DNA of 64,000 bases. It comes from Chenopodium formosanum (lineage: Eukaryota > Streptophyta > Magnoliopsida > Caryophyllales > Amaranthaceae). The position numbers and the translations under genes are program-made. Below are positions 47,908 to 58,692 of this stretch, in pieces (within the stretch, counting starts at the first letter, position 1; every line of letters begins with the position of its first letter). The DNA lies in the NCBI GenBank assembly GCA_024500155.1, contig CM044874.1, forward strand, positions 65,768,795 through 65,832,794, read 5' to 3'. The notes below the pieces were generated by a model. The model saw only the letters and a program-made list of their open reading frames with translations, did not search any database and was not told the origin of the DNA.

Positions 47908-48066
47908 TATTTATGTACAAATTGCGAAGAATTTCAATCTGAATGAAATACGGAGTCAGCGTCAATTGGCGTCACAGCCCTGACATTGGCGCCACCCATC
48001 AATGCTTGGCGCCACACGCTAAGCGTAGCGCCTGGCGTCACGAGCCATAATGTGGCGCCAGCTGGT
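47908..48066 (-). promoter_or_regulatory. Candidate antisense promoter 1: GGCGCC cluster plus TATA-like box
   Basis: On the minus strand a cluster of GGCGCC/GGCGTC words (48066-47960) is followed after about 45 bp by CATAAATAG (47915-47907), then about 75 bp to ATG 47834. The order cluster, TATA, gene is the same as in the LTR. Role inferred. Confidence 0.45.
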
Positions 48067-48516
48067 GCCAAGTCAGCAGGGAAGCCGCGCGTGCCTAGTT
48101 TGCGTTTTTTATATTAACCTTGAGTCAGTTAATGACTTTATGGCCTCGTTTTAATTTTTTCTAAATATCTTTTCTATATTTTTCCATAATTAATTAAATA
48201 TAGAAATTATTTTTAATTAATTTATTTCTTTTTTTGGATTTTATATTAATTTAAAAAAAAAACAGCATTTTTTCCGTTTTATTTTTCCTTTTTATTTTTC
48301 TTTTTGGGGGAGAGAGTCGGATAATATCCTCCATCAATAATAAAATTGACGGAATTTTTGCGCAACATTGTTATCACACTTCTTTTGCACACACTAACAT
48401 ACACTGACATAATTAAATGAAGTTACAATAACATAAAAATACAAAGTGTTTAAATAATGAGTCAAAGACAAAAGTTCTATAAAAAAGTCAAAATAAAATA
48501 CATATACAAAAACAAA
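48067..48516. other. AT-rich spacer between the two antisense genes
   Basis: No ORF or repeat that I can support; several homopolymer A and T runs. It presumably holds the 3' end of antisense gene 2. Confidence 0.4.
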
Positions 48517-50866
48517 CTACGGCGCCGGAGGACGTAGGCCCATCATGCCATAAAACTGCGCTGTCTGAGGAGTCACCTCTCCACCAGCTCCGGCCTCAGC
48601 ACCAGCTCCAGTCTCTGTAGGAGGAGGAAAACTCAAGACAGGACCGCTCCAGCCAAGATCAACCTGAGGCTGAGACCGCGGAGGCTGCTACGATGACGAG
48701 CCAACCTCGTACATCCCAACACCACTGAAAACCGAGGTAGCCTCTCCTACCGGTGCAGCAGGAGCACCATCAGAAGAAGATCCTGAACCCTCAGCAACGT
48801 CGGCTCGAGCAGCCTCGGAACGACCGCCTCTACCTCCTGACGAAGTACGACGACGTCTCGAGCTAGACCTCGCCGGATCTCTCCGCCCCTCAGGCCTCGT
48901 ACGGGTGTGAGAAGCGATCGACTGACCCTGCAAAAGGAATTAAATCAGAAACAAGGTAAAACTGAAGCCATAATGCAGAAATAATAAGTGAAGAAAAGTT
49001 ACCTCTCGGACAACATCGTCCCGACGACAGGTAGCCGCGTTCCTCATCCGGACGAGCTGGCTTCAGAAGGCATCTATACATCGTGCCATAGCCGAAATCA
49101 CCTCGAGTGAGAACTATCAAAAAAATATGTCAGTGAAAATACATGATAACTGAATACAAAATTCTGAATTAAAACTAGGCTTACACTAGTCTGGTGGCGA
49201 GGAATCGACCGCTCCACGAAGCGCTCTCCCTCGGGAGCCGGAGAAATCATCTCCTCGATCGGCCCGTATATCTCCTGGTAGTGGATGGACATACGGGGCG
49301 GCACAAACTCAGTGGAACCATCTTGATAAAACAAAAAGAAATCAGTAAGGTATTACTTGGGGGCTACTTAGCGAAAAATAAAAAGTTAAGAGCCTTACCC
49401 TCACATCCTCAGCCGGTACAGGGGCTGGAGCTAATAAAGGAAGTAGCTCCTCAGCATAACACCGCCCAAGGATCACATGGGACCGCCAGAGGGAACCAGA
49501 CCCCTCGGCCATGCTCGACAATTGTCTCTCATCGAACATATGACGTGGCGGAGGAGCAGGAACGACAAAAACATCAGAAGAGTGCTATCTAGCAACTCTC
49601 TCCCCTAAGTATACAACCGCTCCGTAGGTCCCCAGAAAATAGCGACGCTCAGCAGAGTACTGTGCGGCTAATCCAAGGACTGTCCAACCGCCCCATGGTC
49701 GATATACTACCTCAGGTCCCTATAAAAGGCACTAATCAGGCAAGAATATGTCTAAAACATCGCAGAAGAGCAAGATAAACACTAAAATCGCACCGAGATG
49801 ATCTGGCTCCAGACACGTGCACTAGACATGTCCACATGGTGGCCGCCCCAAGAGGCGCTCACCGGATATCCCCTCGGCGATGGTCTCGCCGGCGCCACGG
49901 AAGGAAAGTGCTCGTAGAACCAGATCTACAAAAAGTTAAAAGTGTGAGTAAATGCTAACTAACATGTAGGGCTAAACTTTATAGGGAATAATGTTTACCT
50001 CTACGACCTTTCAGAAAGCAGACAAAGCGACGTTCGTCCTAAAGGACCAGTGACGACACGAGTCCCTCAGCGCGCGAACGAAAATCAGCGTAGGCCAAGC
50101 TGGCCCAGTCATAAGTCCCGATCCGCTGGAGATCGCGGACAGCAGGGAGGTAGTAAAGCAATGCCCTACTACCCCTGTCAGGGGAGAACGTCCCTGACAA
50201 CAACATTAGCACAAAGATGCGCACCCGCTGCTCTCGGGTGGTCGCATCATCATCAAGAGCCGCTGCCAGCGTCGAGCGGTGAATCCCTCTAGCACTGAAC
50301 TGAGTCGTCTCGACCTCAGCTCGGGCCCGAACAACAATCGGCCCCAACAACTCCTCGACCTCTGGAGAAAAGACGTCGATCCCGCCGTCGAACGGCAACA
50401 ACACAGAAGTGAACTCCATTCCTATGATGAGACAAAAGTCTGTAGGGGTGACCATCATCTCGCCCCAGGGAAAATGAAAGGTGTTGGTGGTGTCCCAGAA
50501 GAACTCCACCAAAGTGCGTACTACGTGGTGACCCCCGCTGGAGGCGACCATAGCCTCGGAGGTCTCGAACAGAGCAACTAGCCCGCAGGACTCCCATAGG
50601 AGTCTCGTCTCGCGGTCTCTGGCGATGTGCATCCTGTACAAATCGCCTAGACCATCGCAGCCAGAGCCGTGATGTCGTGTCCTCCCAAGCTCGGTTCCCC
50701 GTCTCACCCTCTCAGAAATGTGGTGGAGAGGGGCAAAGAACAAGGTCTGCTCGTCCCACTCTGGGAGCCGACCAAGCGAAGTGGACGGTGTGGCGTCGTC
50801 CTCCACGGGCTCATGCTCCCGTCTAGTGTTTCGGGACCGTGAACCTAAGCCTCGTTGTCTAGCCAT
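48517..50866 (-). pseudogene. Antisense ORF 2: plant-mobile-domain (PMD/MAIN-like) protein, multi-exon
   Basis: Minus strand from ATG 50866 (MARQRGLGSRSRNTRREHE). The first exon has LVEFFWDTTNTFHFPWGEMM then VTPTDFCLIIGM, the core of the plant mobile domain (PF10536), and DWASLAYADFR. A frameshift near 50090 and a TGA at about 50010 (where Trp is expected) break it. An intron 49998-49926 joins to IWFYEHFPSVAP, the next PMD block. Later candidate exons give VVYRPWGGWTVLGLAAQYSA, YLGERVAR-stop, HYQEIYGPIEEM and an Arg/Ser/Gly-rich tail ending GLRPPAP at TAG 48519-48517. GC content is clearly higher than in flanking DNA. PMD proteins are shared between transposons and host MAIN/MAIL genes; molecular role uncertain. 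Confidence 0.82.
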
Positions 50867-51494
50867 GCTACGTTGTGGAAAATCATCATAAATTAAGGTT
50901 CTATAGCAGTATCTAAGGTTCGCCTAGCCGCATAATACTATGTTCGCCCAAAACAGAGTACGTAGTACTAAAACAGAGCACAAATTCAAATTGAGCATGA
51001 CAACATTTTTCAAGCAATCAAACAATTTCTTGCAACACTATAGTGATTATTGTGACAAATTGAACAAGAATTGCTAGCAAAAAAACGTCAAGAACAAACC
51101 ACATTGTTCTTCACGACCTTAAGAGGTCCAACAATGGCAGATCGCTCATTTCTTCACCAAATTGAGTCAAACAAGTCTCAAATTACTCCCAAGGCAATAT
51201 ACAAACATAAACAAGCAATTTCATGGCATAAAACTTGATAAACAAAGCAAATTGAGCATCATAGAATTCGAATTTTCATGAAATTCGTGAATAAACATGC
51301 CAAGAATTCATAAAAAATCGGTGTGAGTTTGAAGAAAACTTACATAGATCAGGAAAATGGATGAAAAGAGCTTTGATTTGCAACAAATTTGAGCAAATTC
51401 GGTTGAGAAACGAATGAGCAACGATCAATTGAAGCTTTCGGTTTCTTCGAGCAGCGTTCGCGATAAACAGAGCCAAGAAATGAACGAAAACGGG

Positions 51495-51627
51495 AATTTA
51501 AAGAGATTCCCGTGCTGGCGCCAGTCCCTAGGCATTGGCTTCATTTTCTAGGCTTGGCGCCTGACGCCAACGCCAGCGCCGGGCGCTAATGCCATTAGGC
51601 TGACGCTAATGGATTTTCAGCGACGCC
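51495..51627 (-). promoter_or_regulatory. Candidate antisense promoter 2: GGCGCC cluster plus TTTAAAT box
   Basis: On the minus strand GGCGCC/GGCGCTAATG words at 51627-51513 are followed by CTTTAAATTC (51503-51494). ATG 50866 is about 630 bp further on, so a leader intron may exist. The box is weaker than the other two TATA elements. Confidence 0.35.
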
Positions 51628-51954
51628 AAAGCAGCCAGCCACTGGTTGGGGTTGTGTTAGCCTTCTGCAATATATTTTGGGTTCCTTGGTACGCCTGTTA
51701 GCCCTTCTAAACAATTTGACATGATTAAGTAATCGGCTTGATTACGTAAAGTGATCGACCTGATAAAAAGATTGTCTCACTTAGCTTAAAGCGCCTAAGC
51801 ATTGGCTTATTAGCAAAAGGCACCGACATATAAGTTCAAGAGCAAAGGGCACCAACATACAGGTTCAAAGCAAAATAGCGCCGACGTACAGGCATAGCAA
51901 AGGCAAAGTTCAGGCGAACTTTTAAAGATCGACAGGCGTGGATCTTTGGTAATT

Positions 51955-52290
51955 TCCTTTGGAAAATTATCGCATCAAATGAGGATGACTTTAAGAGAAG
52001 ATATCTTCGGCATCATTCCCTAGCTCGCGGAAAGTTGTCATAAACAACTGAAGGTAATTTCGGGAAAAGTTGTCTTCGATCGTATTCCCTTAGGCATGGA
52101 AGATTATCATCATGCGGATGAGAATTATTTCGAGAGAAATAATTTTCGATGATATTCCTTTGGACGTGGAATATTATCAATGTGGATGGGGATTGTTTCG
52201 AGAGAAATAATCTTCGATGATGTTCCCTTGGACGTGGAATGTTATCATAGCGGGGAAGATAGTTTCAGGCGAAGCAATCTTCTAATTTGG
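51955..52290. repeat. Tandem repeat, about 67-bp unit
   Basis: Four to five imperfect units. The clearest pair begins at about 52114 and 52180: GATGAGAATTATTTCGAGAG and GATGGGGATTGTTTCGAGAG. Both continue through TTCGATGAT and CTTTGGACGTGGAAT / CTTGGACGTGGAATG to TTATCA. Tandem repeats near the 3' end are known in Tat elements (Retand). Confidence 0.8.
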
Positions 52291-52587
52291 AAAGCAGTTA
52301 CGGGCGTAGCGGTTTTCAAGCGGGATGGCATTCTCTAGCTTGCAGGAGGTCATCAAAACAGCAATACAGCAACAATCGATTACTTTCAGAGACGTGTGCT
52401 CGACGGTGCAAGATACGCGTTTCTTAACTCTTTTATCCTTTTAACTAACGCTAGTTTTGCAGGTATCGGCGTTATAAGATTGATTTAGGATCGCAGAACG
52501 TTCTGAATCATTCTCCGTCCCTATCGTTACTTTGACTTTCACTTTCGGAACTTGCGTTTCTCCAACCTTAGTTAAAGTGCGGGCTTC

Positions 52588-54637
52588 TGTAGACACCCAT
52601 TTGTGTCTCCCCAAAACCAAACCCGATGATGAGTGCCTATCACGTCAAATCATAATCGAATGAAACGAAAGTGTGGAAAGGTCTAGTGTTGCGGAAAGTT
52701 TTATTTCTTTTCTCTTCTCCCTGTTTTTGAAAACTTTATTTTAAGAAAACAGCAAATCCAGTTTGGTTGGTCCATGATATGGGTCCAATAGTGGTGTAGT
52801 TGGATGGGGCTTGCAAAAACCTTTCCAACGATATATTATAAGCCCAATTTCGATGAATATTGAGGAAGTTATGGCCAATTTACTAAACTGGGCCCGGTTT
52901 GAGCTTTATGTACGGCCCAATGATCTAGGGGAGGGCCTAATATGATTATCATTCCTAATGTAATTAGGAATGGTTTTAGTCTTCTAGAACATTCTAGAAA
53001 GTTCTTTATCATTCCTAATTCAACTAGGACTCTTCAAAGTTTTAATCAAGATCAAATAGCATTTTCGATGGAATTATATTATTTTATCTTCCAGTACGGG
53101 AAATTTATCAGATTTTCGAAAATGCGTTGAAAACCAGTTTGGCGTCCAACCCCAGGCCTTGGCGCCAGGCGCTAGCCATTGGCGCCTGACGCTAGCCATT
53201 GGTGCTGGCGCCAACTAGCCAAGGCTGGCGCCAATGCTGTTTTGCGATCTTCAGACTCTGTTTTGTTAAATTATCTTTTTTGGATGATTTTCTCTATAAA
53301 TATTGTATCAAAAACTCCGTTTTCATTTACCAATTACCAATGACCATTCATTAATTCTCATCAACTCTCTTTATTCACAAGTCTTCATCCACAATTCATT
53401 CATCTACAATTCATTCATCGTCATTCATCATTCATCAACTTTCAATAATATTAATTCTTTAGCATTCTTTTCTTTCTTCAATTCTTTCTTGCTTTTTCAT
53501 ACAAAATTCCGCATTCGCAAGATCTAAATACACCTAACCATATTCGAAGTTGCTTTCGCCCTAGACGTGAAAGGTTTTAATTTATGAGGGTTTAGTCCCA
53601 AATCTCTATTTCAATTATTTAATTTAATTGCTTTGATTATCATTTTCCTTGAAGTTACTAACGTGTGTATTTTGTTATTAGAAAGAGGTATGAGGCATCC
53701 AAGTAAGTACTTTAATGGTTTAATTGATATTATGATTTAGAAATCATGCTTAGATTGTTATTTTGATTCCTAGTATCATGCCTAGGGTAACTTTTAATAT
53801 CAGTATGATTAAAAGTACGATGCTTCCTATATTCTTCCTAATATTTATTCATGTTAGTATCATGCTAGGACTAAAGATTTGATTTTTATTCCTTAGTGAC
53901 ATGCTAGGGTTTGTTATTAATCTTGTTAGTATCATGCCTAGGATCTTGCAATTATTATGCTTTAATATTAACATGAACATTATTATGATTATAATCGTTA
54001 TAATTTATGATTATGAATATTATTATTTTTATTATTATTTTGATGATAATTATTTTATTTATTATTAATATAATTATTATTCATGATATTGATTATTTAT
54101 TGTGTTGCTTGATTATTTATATTTATTGCTTGATCACGCCTTTTATGCATACTTAAAGGGAATTTGGTACTTGTAATCATGCTTAATAAGATATTTAATA
54201 ATCTTGTTAGGGTTAATTGTGATTATAAATTCAAGTGATCGCCAATAATAGTTTATTTGTGCATTAATATTCAACCAACATAGATTAAACAGGTTTAGGG
54301 TTAATCCTATTGATTATATGTTAGTCAGAAAGCGCACATGAATACGAGCAGAATAAAGTAGAGGCCTATTATTAGGGCAGGTTCAATCTCTTTTAGGTTG
54401 GATTTGTACCTTCATCCCCGAACCCTTATTTGGTTCATGACCTTATGGAGTTGACGATCTCTTGGATCATTAAGGGGTGTAACCTTCACCTCGTGAACGG
54501 TTTACAAGTTCCTTAAAAACTTGTTGGCGACTCTTTTGCTCTATCTTCTTCCCTTTTGGACGCCACCGTACTTTAGTGTATGATCACAGTGGGGTTCAAG
54601 CTAGTGGGATTTTAAAGGCTTGAAACTATTCCCTACA
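52588..54637 (+). repeat. Tat element 3' LTR (2050 bp)
   Basis: Near-identical to 35300-37387, with GGCGCC cluster (53140-53236) and TATA box at 53295-53302. Ends CCCTACA next to the right TSD ACAAG (54638-54642). Confidence 0.95.
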
Positions 54638-54642
54638 ACAAG

Positions 54643-55307
54643 GAACAAGTGTGGATCAAACCACTTACAGAGGTATGATTGGTTCATTGCTATATCTAAC
54701 AACCAGTAGGCCTGACATTTCCTTTAGTGTTGGATTGTGTGCTAGATTTCAGTCTAATCCTAAAGAATCACATATAACGGCTGTTAAGAGAATTTTGAGA
54801 TACCTGTGTCTGTTCTATCCTAGAAGTGATGACTTCATGCTTAGAGAATTCACAGATGCTGACTATGCAGGTGACCTAGTCAATAGGAAAAGCACCTCAG
54901 GTATGGTTCAGTTCCTTGGCTCTTATCTAGTTTCTTGGGGTTCCAAGAAACAAAATACTGTTACATTATCTACTGCAGAGGCTGAGTATGTAGCAGCAGC
55001 TGCTTGTTGCTCTCAAGTCCTCTGGATAAAACAATAGTTACGTGACTTTGGTATTAAATTTAATTGCATTACTATCTACTGTGATAACACTAGTGCAACT
55101 TGCATATCTAAAGATCCAGTCCATTATTCAAGAGTTAAGCATATTCATATAAGGCATCATTTCCTTAAGGATAATGTTGAAAAGGGTTTGATTAAATTAG
55201 ATTTCTGCCACACTGACAATCAAATTGCAGATATATTAACAAAACCCTTAAATAGAGAAAGGCATGAGAAGATGAGAATGGAACTTGGGATGATTAAGTT
55301 ATACTGA
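54643..55307 (+). pseudogene. Copia RT end and RNase H (right fragment)
   Basis: Frame resumes directly after the TSD: TTYRGMIGSLLYLTTSRPDI, FSVGLCARFQSNPKESH. RNase H follows: FTDADYAGDLVNRKSTSG, FLGSYLVSWGSKKQNTV, LSTAEAEYVAAAACCSQVLW, then a TAG at 55035 and CDNTSATCISKDP, KHIHIRHHFLKDNV, DILTKPLNRERHEKMR, ending at TGA 55305-55307. The D-E-D residues of RNase H are visible. Removing the nested element and one TSD joins this fragment in frame with the pol sequence at 35294. Confidence 0.93.
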
Positions 55308-55725
55308 GAAAAATGCATCAAGTTCCCTCAGGTATGAAACTCAAACCGACATGCTTAATCTGTTGTATACTATGCACAAGTGTTATATGTTTAATTACAT
55401 AGTTAAGACAGGTTGTGAGCAGGAGTAATATTTACTAAAGGCATGTAAATTTGAGAGACATTGAATATGGAAAGTCCAAAATTGGTTGCATGAGCCTTGT
55501 TGATTTGTTCCGTGTATCAAGTTGTATTTGCAGGTTTTCTTTACTGATAATATTCAAAAGATAAAATTGTTGTGTTTATCTATCTTTCAAAATTCCAAAT
55601 TCTTTTTATCTAAACACAAATAAATCGGATGAATGCATCTAATTTCATCATTATCTTTTGTTCAAAAAGTAGCCCACTTACACTACTCTCTTGAAACACG
55701 GTTTGCGTTTCCCTAAGCAATAAAT

Positions 55726-57411
55726 ATGAGTGTCAAATCAACTAAATTCACCTCACCTCCCAAGCGACACCTCACTTCACCAATTTACCTCCACCATAAA
55801 AGATGTCAGCCTCACACAAATTTACACCACACAAAAAGAAGGGGAAACGCAAAAACCCAAAAACCCAATGTAATTGAACACTCCGATCAAAACTACTCTC
55901 CAATGTCTACCTCTCCAAAAACCCAAATTGAAGCCAACCTTAACACAAAACCAACTCCAGAAATTACCATGGAAATCCCACTGAAAATTAACCCCATTGA
56001 TGACCAAGAGCCTCCAAAAGTGGATTCAACTACCGAATCCCAGTCTTCTCGAAAAAGCGCTCCGGAACTAGGGGTCAATTACCGAGACAAGCCAGTAGCC
56101 ATGAAACGGCAAGATAAGATCAGTGATCACTTTGTGACAGGTTTTGTTATTAATCTTCCTTGGTGTTAGTCTATTAAGTTGTATGAATTGCTTGATTTAG
56201 TTGAGGCTCAAAATTGGGTGAATTTGTTGAGTGAATGCTTTAATCGGAGTATGTATGTTTATGCTATGAGGGATTTTTGCAAAAGTTTCAAATATTCTAA
56301 AGGTGTTATTCGCTGCTGTGTGTATGAAAAAGAAATTGAGTTTGATGCGATGTATTTGGCTGAGTTGTTTGATGTACCTAATACTGAATATGACTTGTAT
56401 TTTAAGAGTAATGTGATAAGGAACCCTCTTCCTGATGCAAATATTGATGAGATAGTAGAGTTTCTAAGTGGAGACCTAGAGGAAACCTACATAAATCACA
56501 ATGACCTAACCCCTCTTGACAAAATTCTGATAAAATTCGTTTTCAATGACATTATTCCTCGAACCCAAAAGAGAGACAGTGCCAACAAGCTTGACTCTGT
56601 TCTCATCTATTTCCTAGCCAAAAAGATCCAAATTAACTTTCCCTCCATCATGATCCAACACCTTTCTCTATGTGTTCCAAAAGGATGGAAGGTGGGATAT
56701 GGTAACCTACTTACCTATGTTTTCGAAAGCTTTGGCATCTCCTTTACTGATAAAGAACCTCTGTCCCTCAAAAACACCGAATACATGCAACCTATTTTCC
56801 TTGAAAATCATAAGATGAAGGTTGTGGATGGATGTTTTGAAGTTGTGCTGGAGGAAAAGGAGAAAAGGCCTAAGGAAGTAGGTGGACTAGCTGAGGGGGA
56901 AGAAGAGAGGGCTGCCAGGATAGTAGAGGGAGTGGTGCAGGACATTCAAGAGGAGGAAGAGGAAAAGGTGGTTGAGGAAGTGACTGAGACAGGGGGAAGG
57001 AAGAAAAGGAAGATTTTGAGGCTGATGAAGAAAAAGGAGCCCTCTGCACCCATTTGTATTGATATGACTGGGGTGGAAGAGGAATTACAGAAAGTCTCAA
57101 GCTCTCCTAGTCTGGGCAAGTATGCATCTGCAGGAACAGGTTTCGCAGCTTTCAGTTCCCCATCAAAGGTTCCCAGCGAGGATGTCAAGGAGATGAAGGA
57201 TATGTTCCTGAAGGTGCTGAAGGAACAAGAGGATTCAAAGTAAAACATGGCAGAACTGAAGAAGAGCATGCTCATTCTGAGCACTGATGTCATGAAGCTG
57301 GTCTCAAGCTCTGAACAAGGGAGACAGTCCATTGTGAAGGACATAGTGTCTCAAATTAGGAAGAAGCTGGAGGATCTTGCTGTTGATGATGACCAGAGCA
57401 TTGCTTCTTAA
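55726..57411 (+). pseudogene. Copia third ORF (env position), plant-transposon-protein-like
   Basis: One frame from ATG 55726 with stops at 56167 and 57241 and its end near 57411. The first part is basic and proline-rich (SPPKRHLTSPIYLHHKRC). The core (YAMRDFCKSFKYSKGVIRCC, then VYEKEIEFDAMYLAELFDVP) resembles the putative plant transposon protein domain (Transposase_32 type) seen in many plant elements. It is followed by KFVFNDIIPRTQKR and SLCVPKGWKVGYG, a Glu/Lys-rich region with a probable coiled coil, and a short tail (MLILSTDVMKL). No signal peptide or convincing membrane segment is seen, so a true envelope role is unlikely. An ORF at this position is a known Sirevirus feature. Confidence 0.7.
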
Positions 57412-57986
57412 CCTACCTTTCCTTGCAGCCTCTTTATGTTGATAAAACTTATGTTTATTTGCTTTTGGAAACAAATTTTTTTGGGTCTGTAATATTTTGG
57501 GCACTTTTTAACTTCTTTTGGCAAACTTGCGAATTTGGTACATTTGGCCAATGTTTTTAATCGGTTTTGGATGATGAATGTCTATGTTTCTTTTGCCTAT
57601 ATGCTTTGTGAATATTTGCTCTCTATGCATGCTTCTTGTCTTAACACTAAACCACTAGATGGTGCTGTGTTATGGTATACTATATACTTGTGTGTTAGTT
57701 TTTGATAATGCCAAAAGGGGGAAAAGGATGCAAACTATCAAGGAAACTCAATCATTCTATGGTCTCTGTTCGAAATCTTCATAAGCTGTCTAATCTCTAC
57801 AAGCAGGTATAATGTATATACAAGTTTTTTTTCAAGTTTTTAGTTATTTATTTATGCATTGTTTTTATTTCCTTAAACATTAGTTTCCATTCTGCATTAT
57901 ATTTTGGTTTTGCATTTCCTTTCTTTAGGAATAAAATGGATTATCTCTGTTTCCTTGTAAGTAAGTTTGGTTTGTTTGTCATCATC
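57412..57986 (+). other. Copia 3' untranslated region
   Basis: AT-rich, with no ORF. The word AAAAGGGGGAAAAGGATG at about 57713 could be a secondary polypurine tract, an arrangement seen in some Sireviruses. Confidence 0.5.
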
Positions 57987-57999
57987 AAAAAGGGGGAAT
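57987..57999 (+). other. Copia polypurine tract
   Basis: AAAAGGGGGAAT directly precedes the 3' LTR start (TG at 58002), the expected position for plus-strand priming. Confidence 0.88.
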
Positions 58000-58001
58000 A
58001 T

Positions 58002-58692
58002 TGTTGGACTAAATGATTTTGATGATGACACAACCTCACTTACTTACAAACTAATAAGTGCTTGATTATTTAAGTGTGTACTCAGTTACAAAGACTAGGA
58101 GAATAAAGGGTCTTGTAAAAATACCATGAGGAACAAGAAGGCCAGAAGCAGAGCTATCCTTATAGAAGAGTTCCCTCACAGGAACTGGCGCTTCAGAAAT
58201 GAAGACTAGAGGAGAGAAGTTCCTCCCAAGGAACAGAAGCCTCGGAGTAGGAGCTTTATCAGAGAATATGAAGACTAAATATATTTTTATATTTTAGGAT
58301 TTATGTAAGTATAAGATATTAAATAGCACTCAAAAAATCTGTGTGGAATTGGTCTAAAAGATGAAATATGTGCATGCTAGCTTTTACGAAAACTGTTATC
58401 ATTTAAAAGTTTATCTTTTTCTCAAGTTAAAAAGATTTTATTTTATTTCTTTTTCTGATTTTCGGAAAATATCTTTTACAAAATAAAATCTCCCATGTTT
58501 TCCAAAACTTGCGGCCTACTCTCCCATGTTCTTCTTCAGTCATGGGTTTGCACATTAAGGAGTTCATGGTTCCTTAATTATAGGGACATGATCTTCTTAG
58601 TGGGTATGAGTAGTGGCGTAATGGTGTTGCTGCACAAAGAGGATTTTCCAAAGCATTTATTGATCTATAAATAGCCATTAATTTCAGAAGGA
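58002..58692 (+). repeat. Copia 3' LTR, truncated at the duplication junction
   Basis: Matches the first 691 bp of the 5' LTR (to 30365), then switches within AAGGA to duplicated block A. The last 536 bp of the LTR are missing. The TATA box at 58666-58673 is kept, 15 bp before the junction. Confidence 0.95.

Larger units (their letters stand above)
50867..52587. other. Tat element 3' region upstream of the 3' LTR
   Basis: 50867-51500 is likely the 5' leader of antisense gene 2, with no sense gene. 51817-51900 has about three copies of a 27-30-bp unit (GCACCGACATACAGGTTCAA). 51955-52290 has longer tandem repeats (separate entry). A degenerate polypurine tract AAAGTGCGGGC lies at about 52574-52584, just before the LTR. 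Confidence 0.6.
35300..54637 (+). mobile_element. Tat/Ogre-lineage Ty3/gypsy retrotransposon, 19.3 kb
   Basis: Two LTRs (35300-37387, 52588-54637), 5-bp TSD ACAAG, PBS, then gag, aspartic protease, RT, RNase H, a second archaeal-type RNase H and integrase on the plus strand. The second RNase H defines the Tat lineage. The great length, the G-patch-like motif after protease and the PBS style point to Ogre. The 3' half (45861-52587) carries two antisense, intron-containing ORFs plus tandem repeats, as known from Tat elements such as Retand. Pol keeps one frame for 5.2 kb but has about ten nonsense codons; gag has two frameshifts. It is therefore non-autonomous. It is inserted in the copia RT-RH region. 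Confidence 0.95.
29675..58692 (+). mobile_element. Ty1/copia element (Sirevirus-like), split by a nested Tat element
   Basis: Copia parts are 29675-35299 and 54643-58692. A full 5' LTR (29675-30901), PBS, gag with zinc knuckles, PR, IN, RT and RH in copia order, an extra 3' ORF, a polypurine tract and a truncated 3' LTR are all visible. Order PR-IN-RT-RH is diagnostic of Ty1/copia; the long gag and extra ORF between RH and the 3' LTR fit Sireviruses. It is inactive: in-frame stops in gag, IN, RH and the third ORF, plus a one-base deletion in RT at about 35150. The left flank is GTATT; no right target duplication exists because the 3' LTR is cut at the duplication junction. Confidence 0.95.

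Noticed and set aside
50050..50581. Plus-strand frames opposite the PMD gene
   Set aside because: GC-rich shadow frames; the minus strand carries the recognisable domain and introns.
55726..57411. True retroviral envelope
   Set aside because: No signal peptide, transmembrane anchor or cleavage site seen; the core resembles a plant transposon protein.
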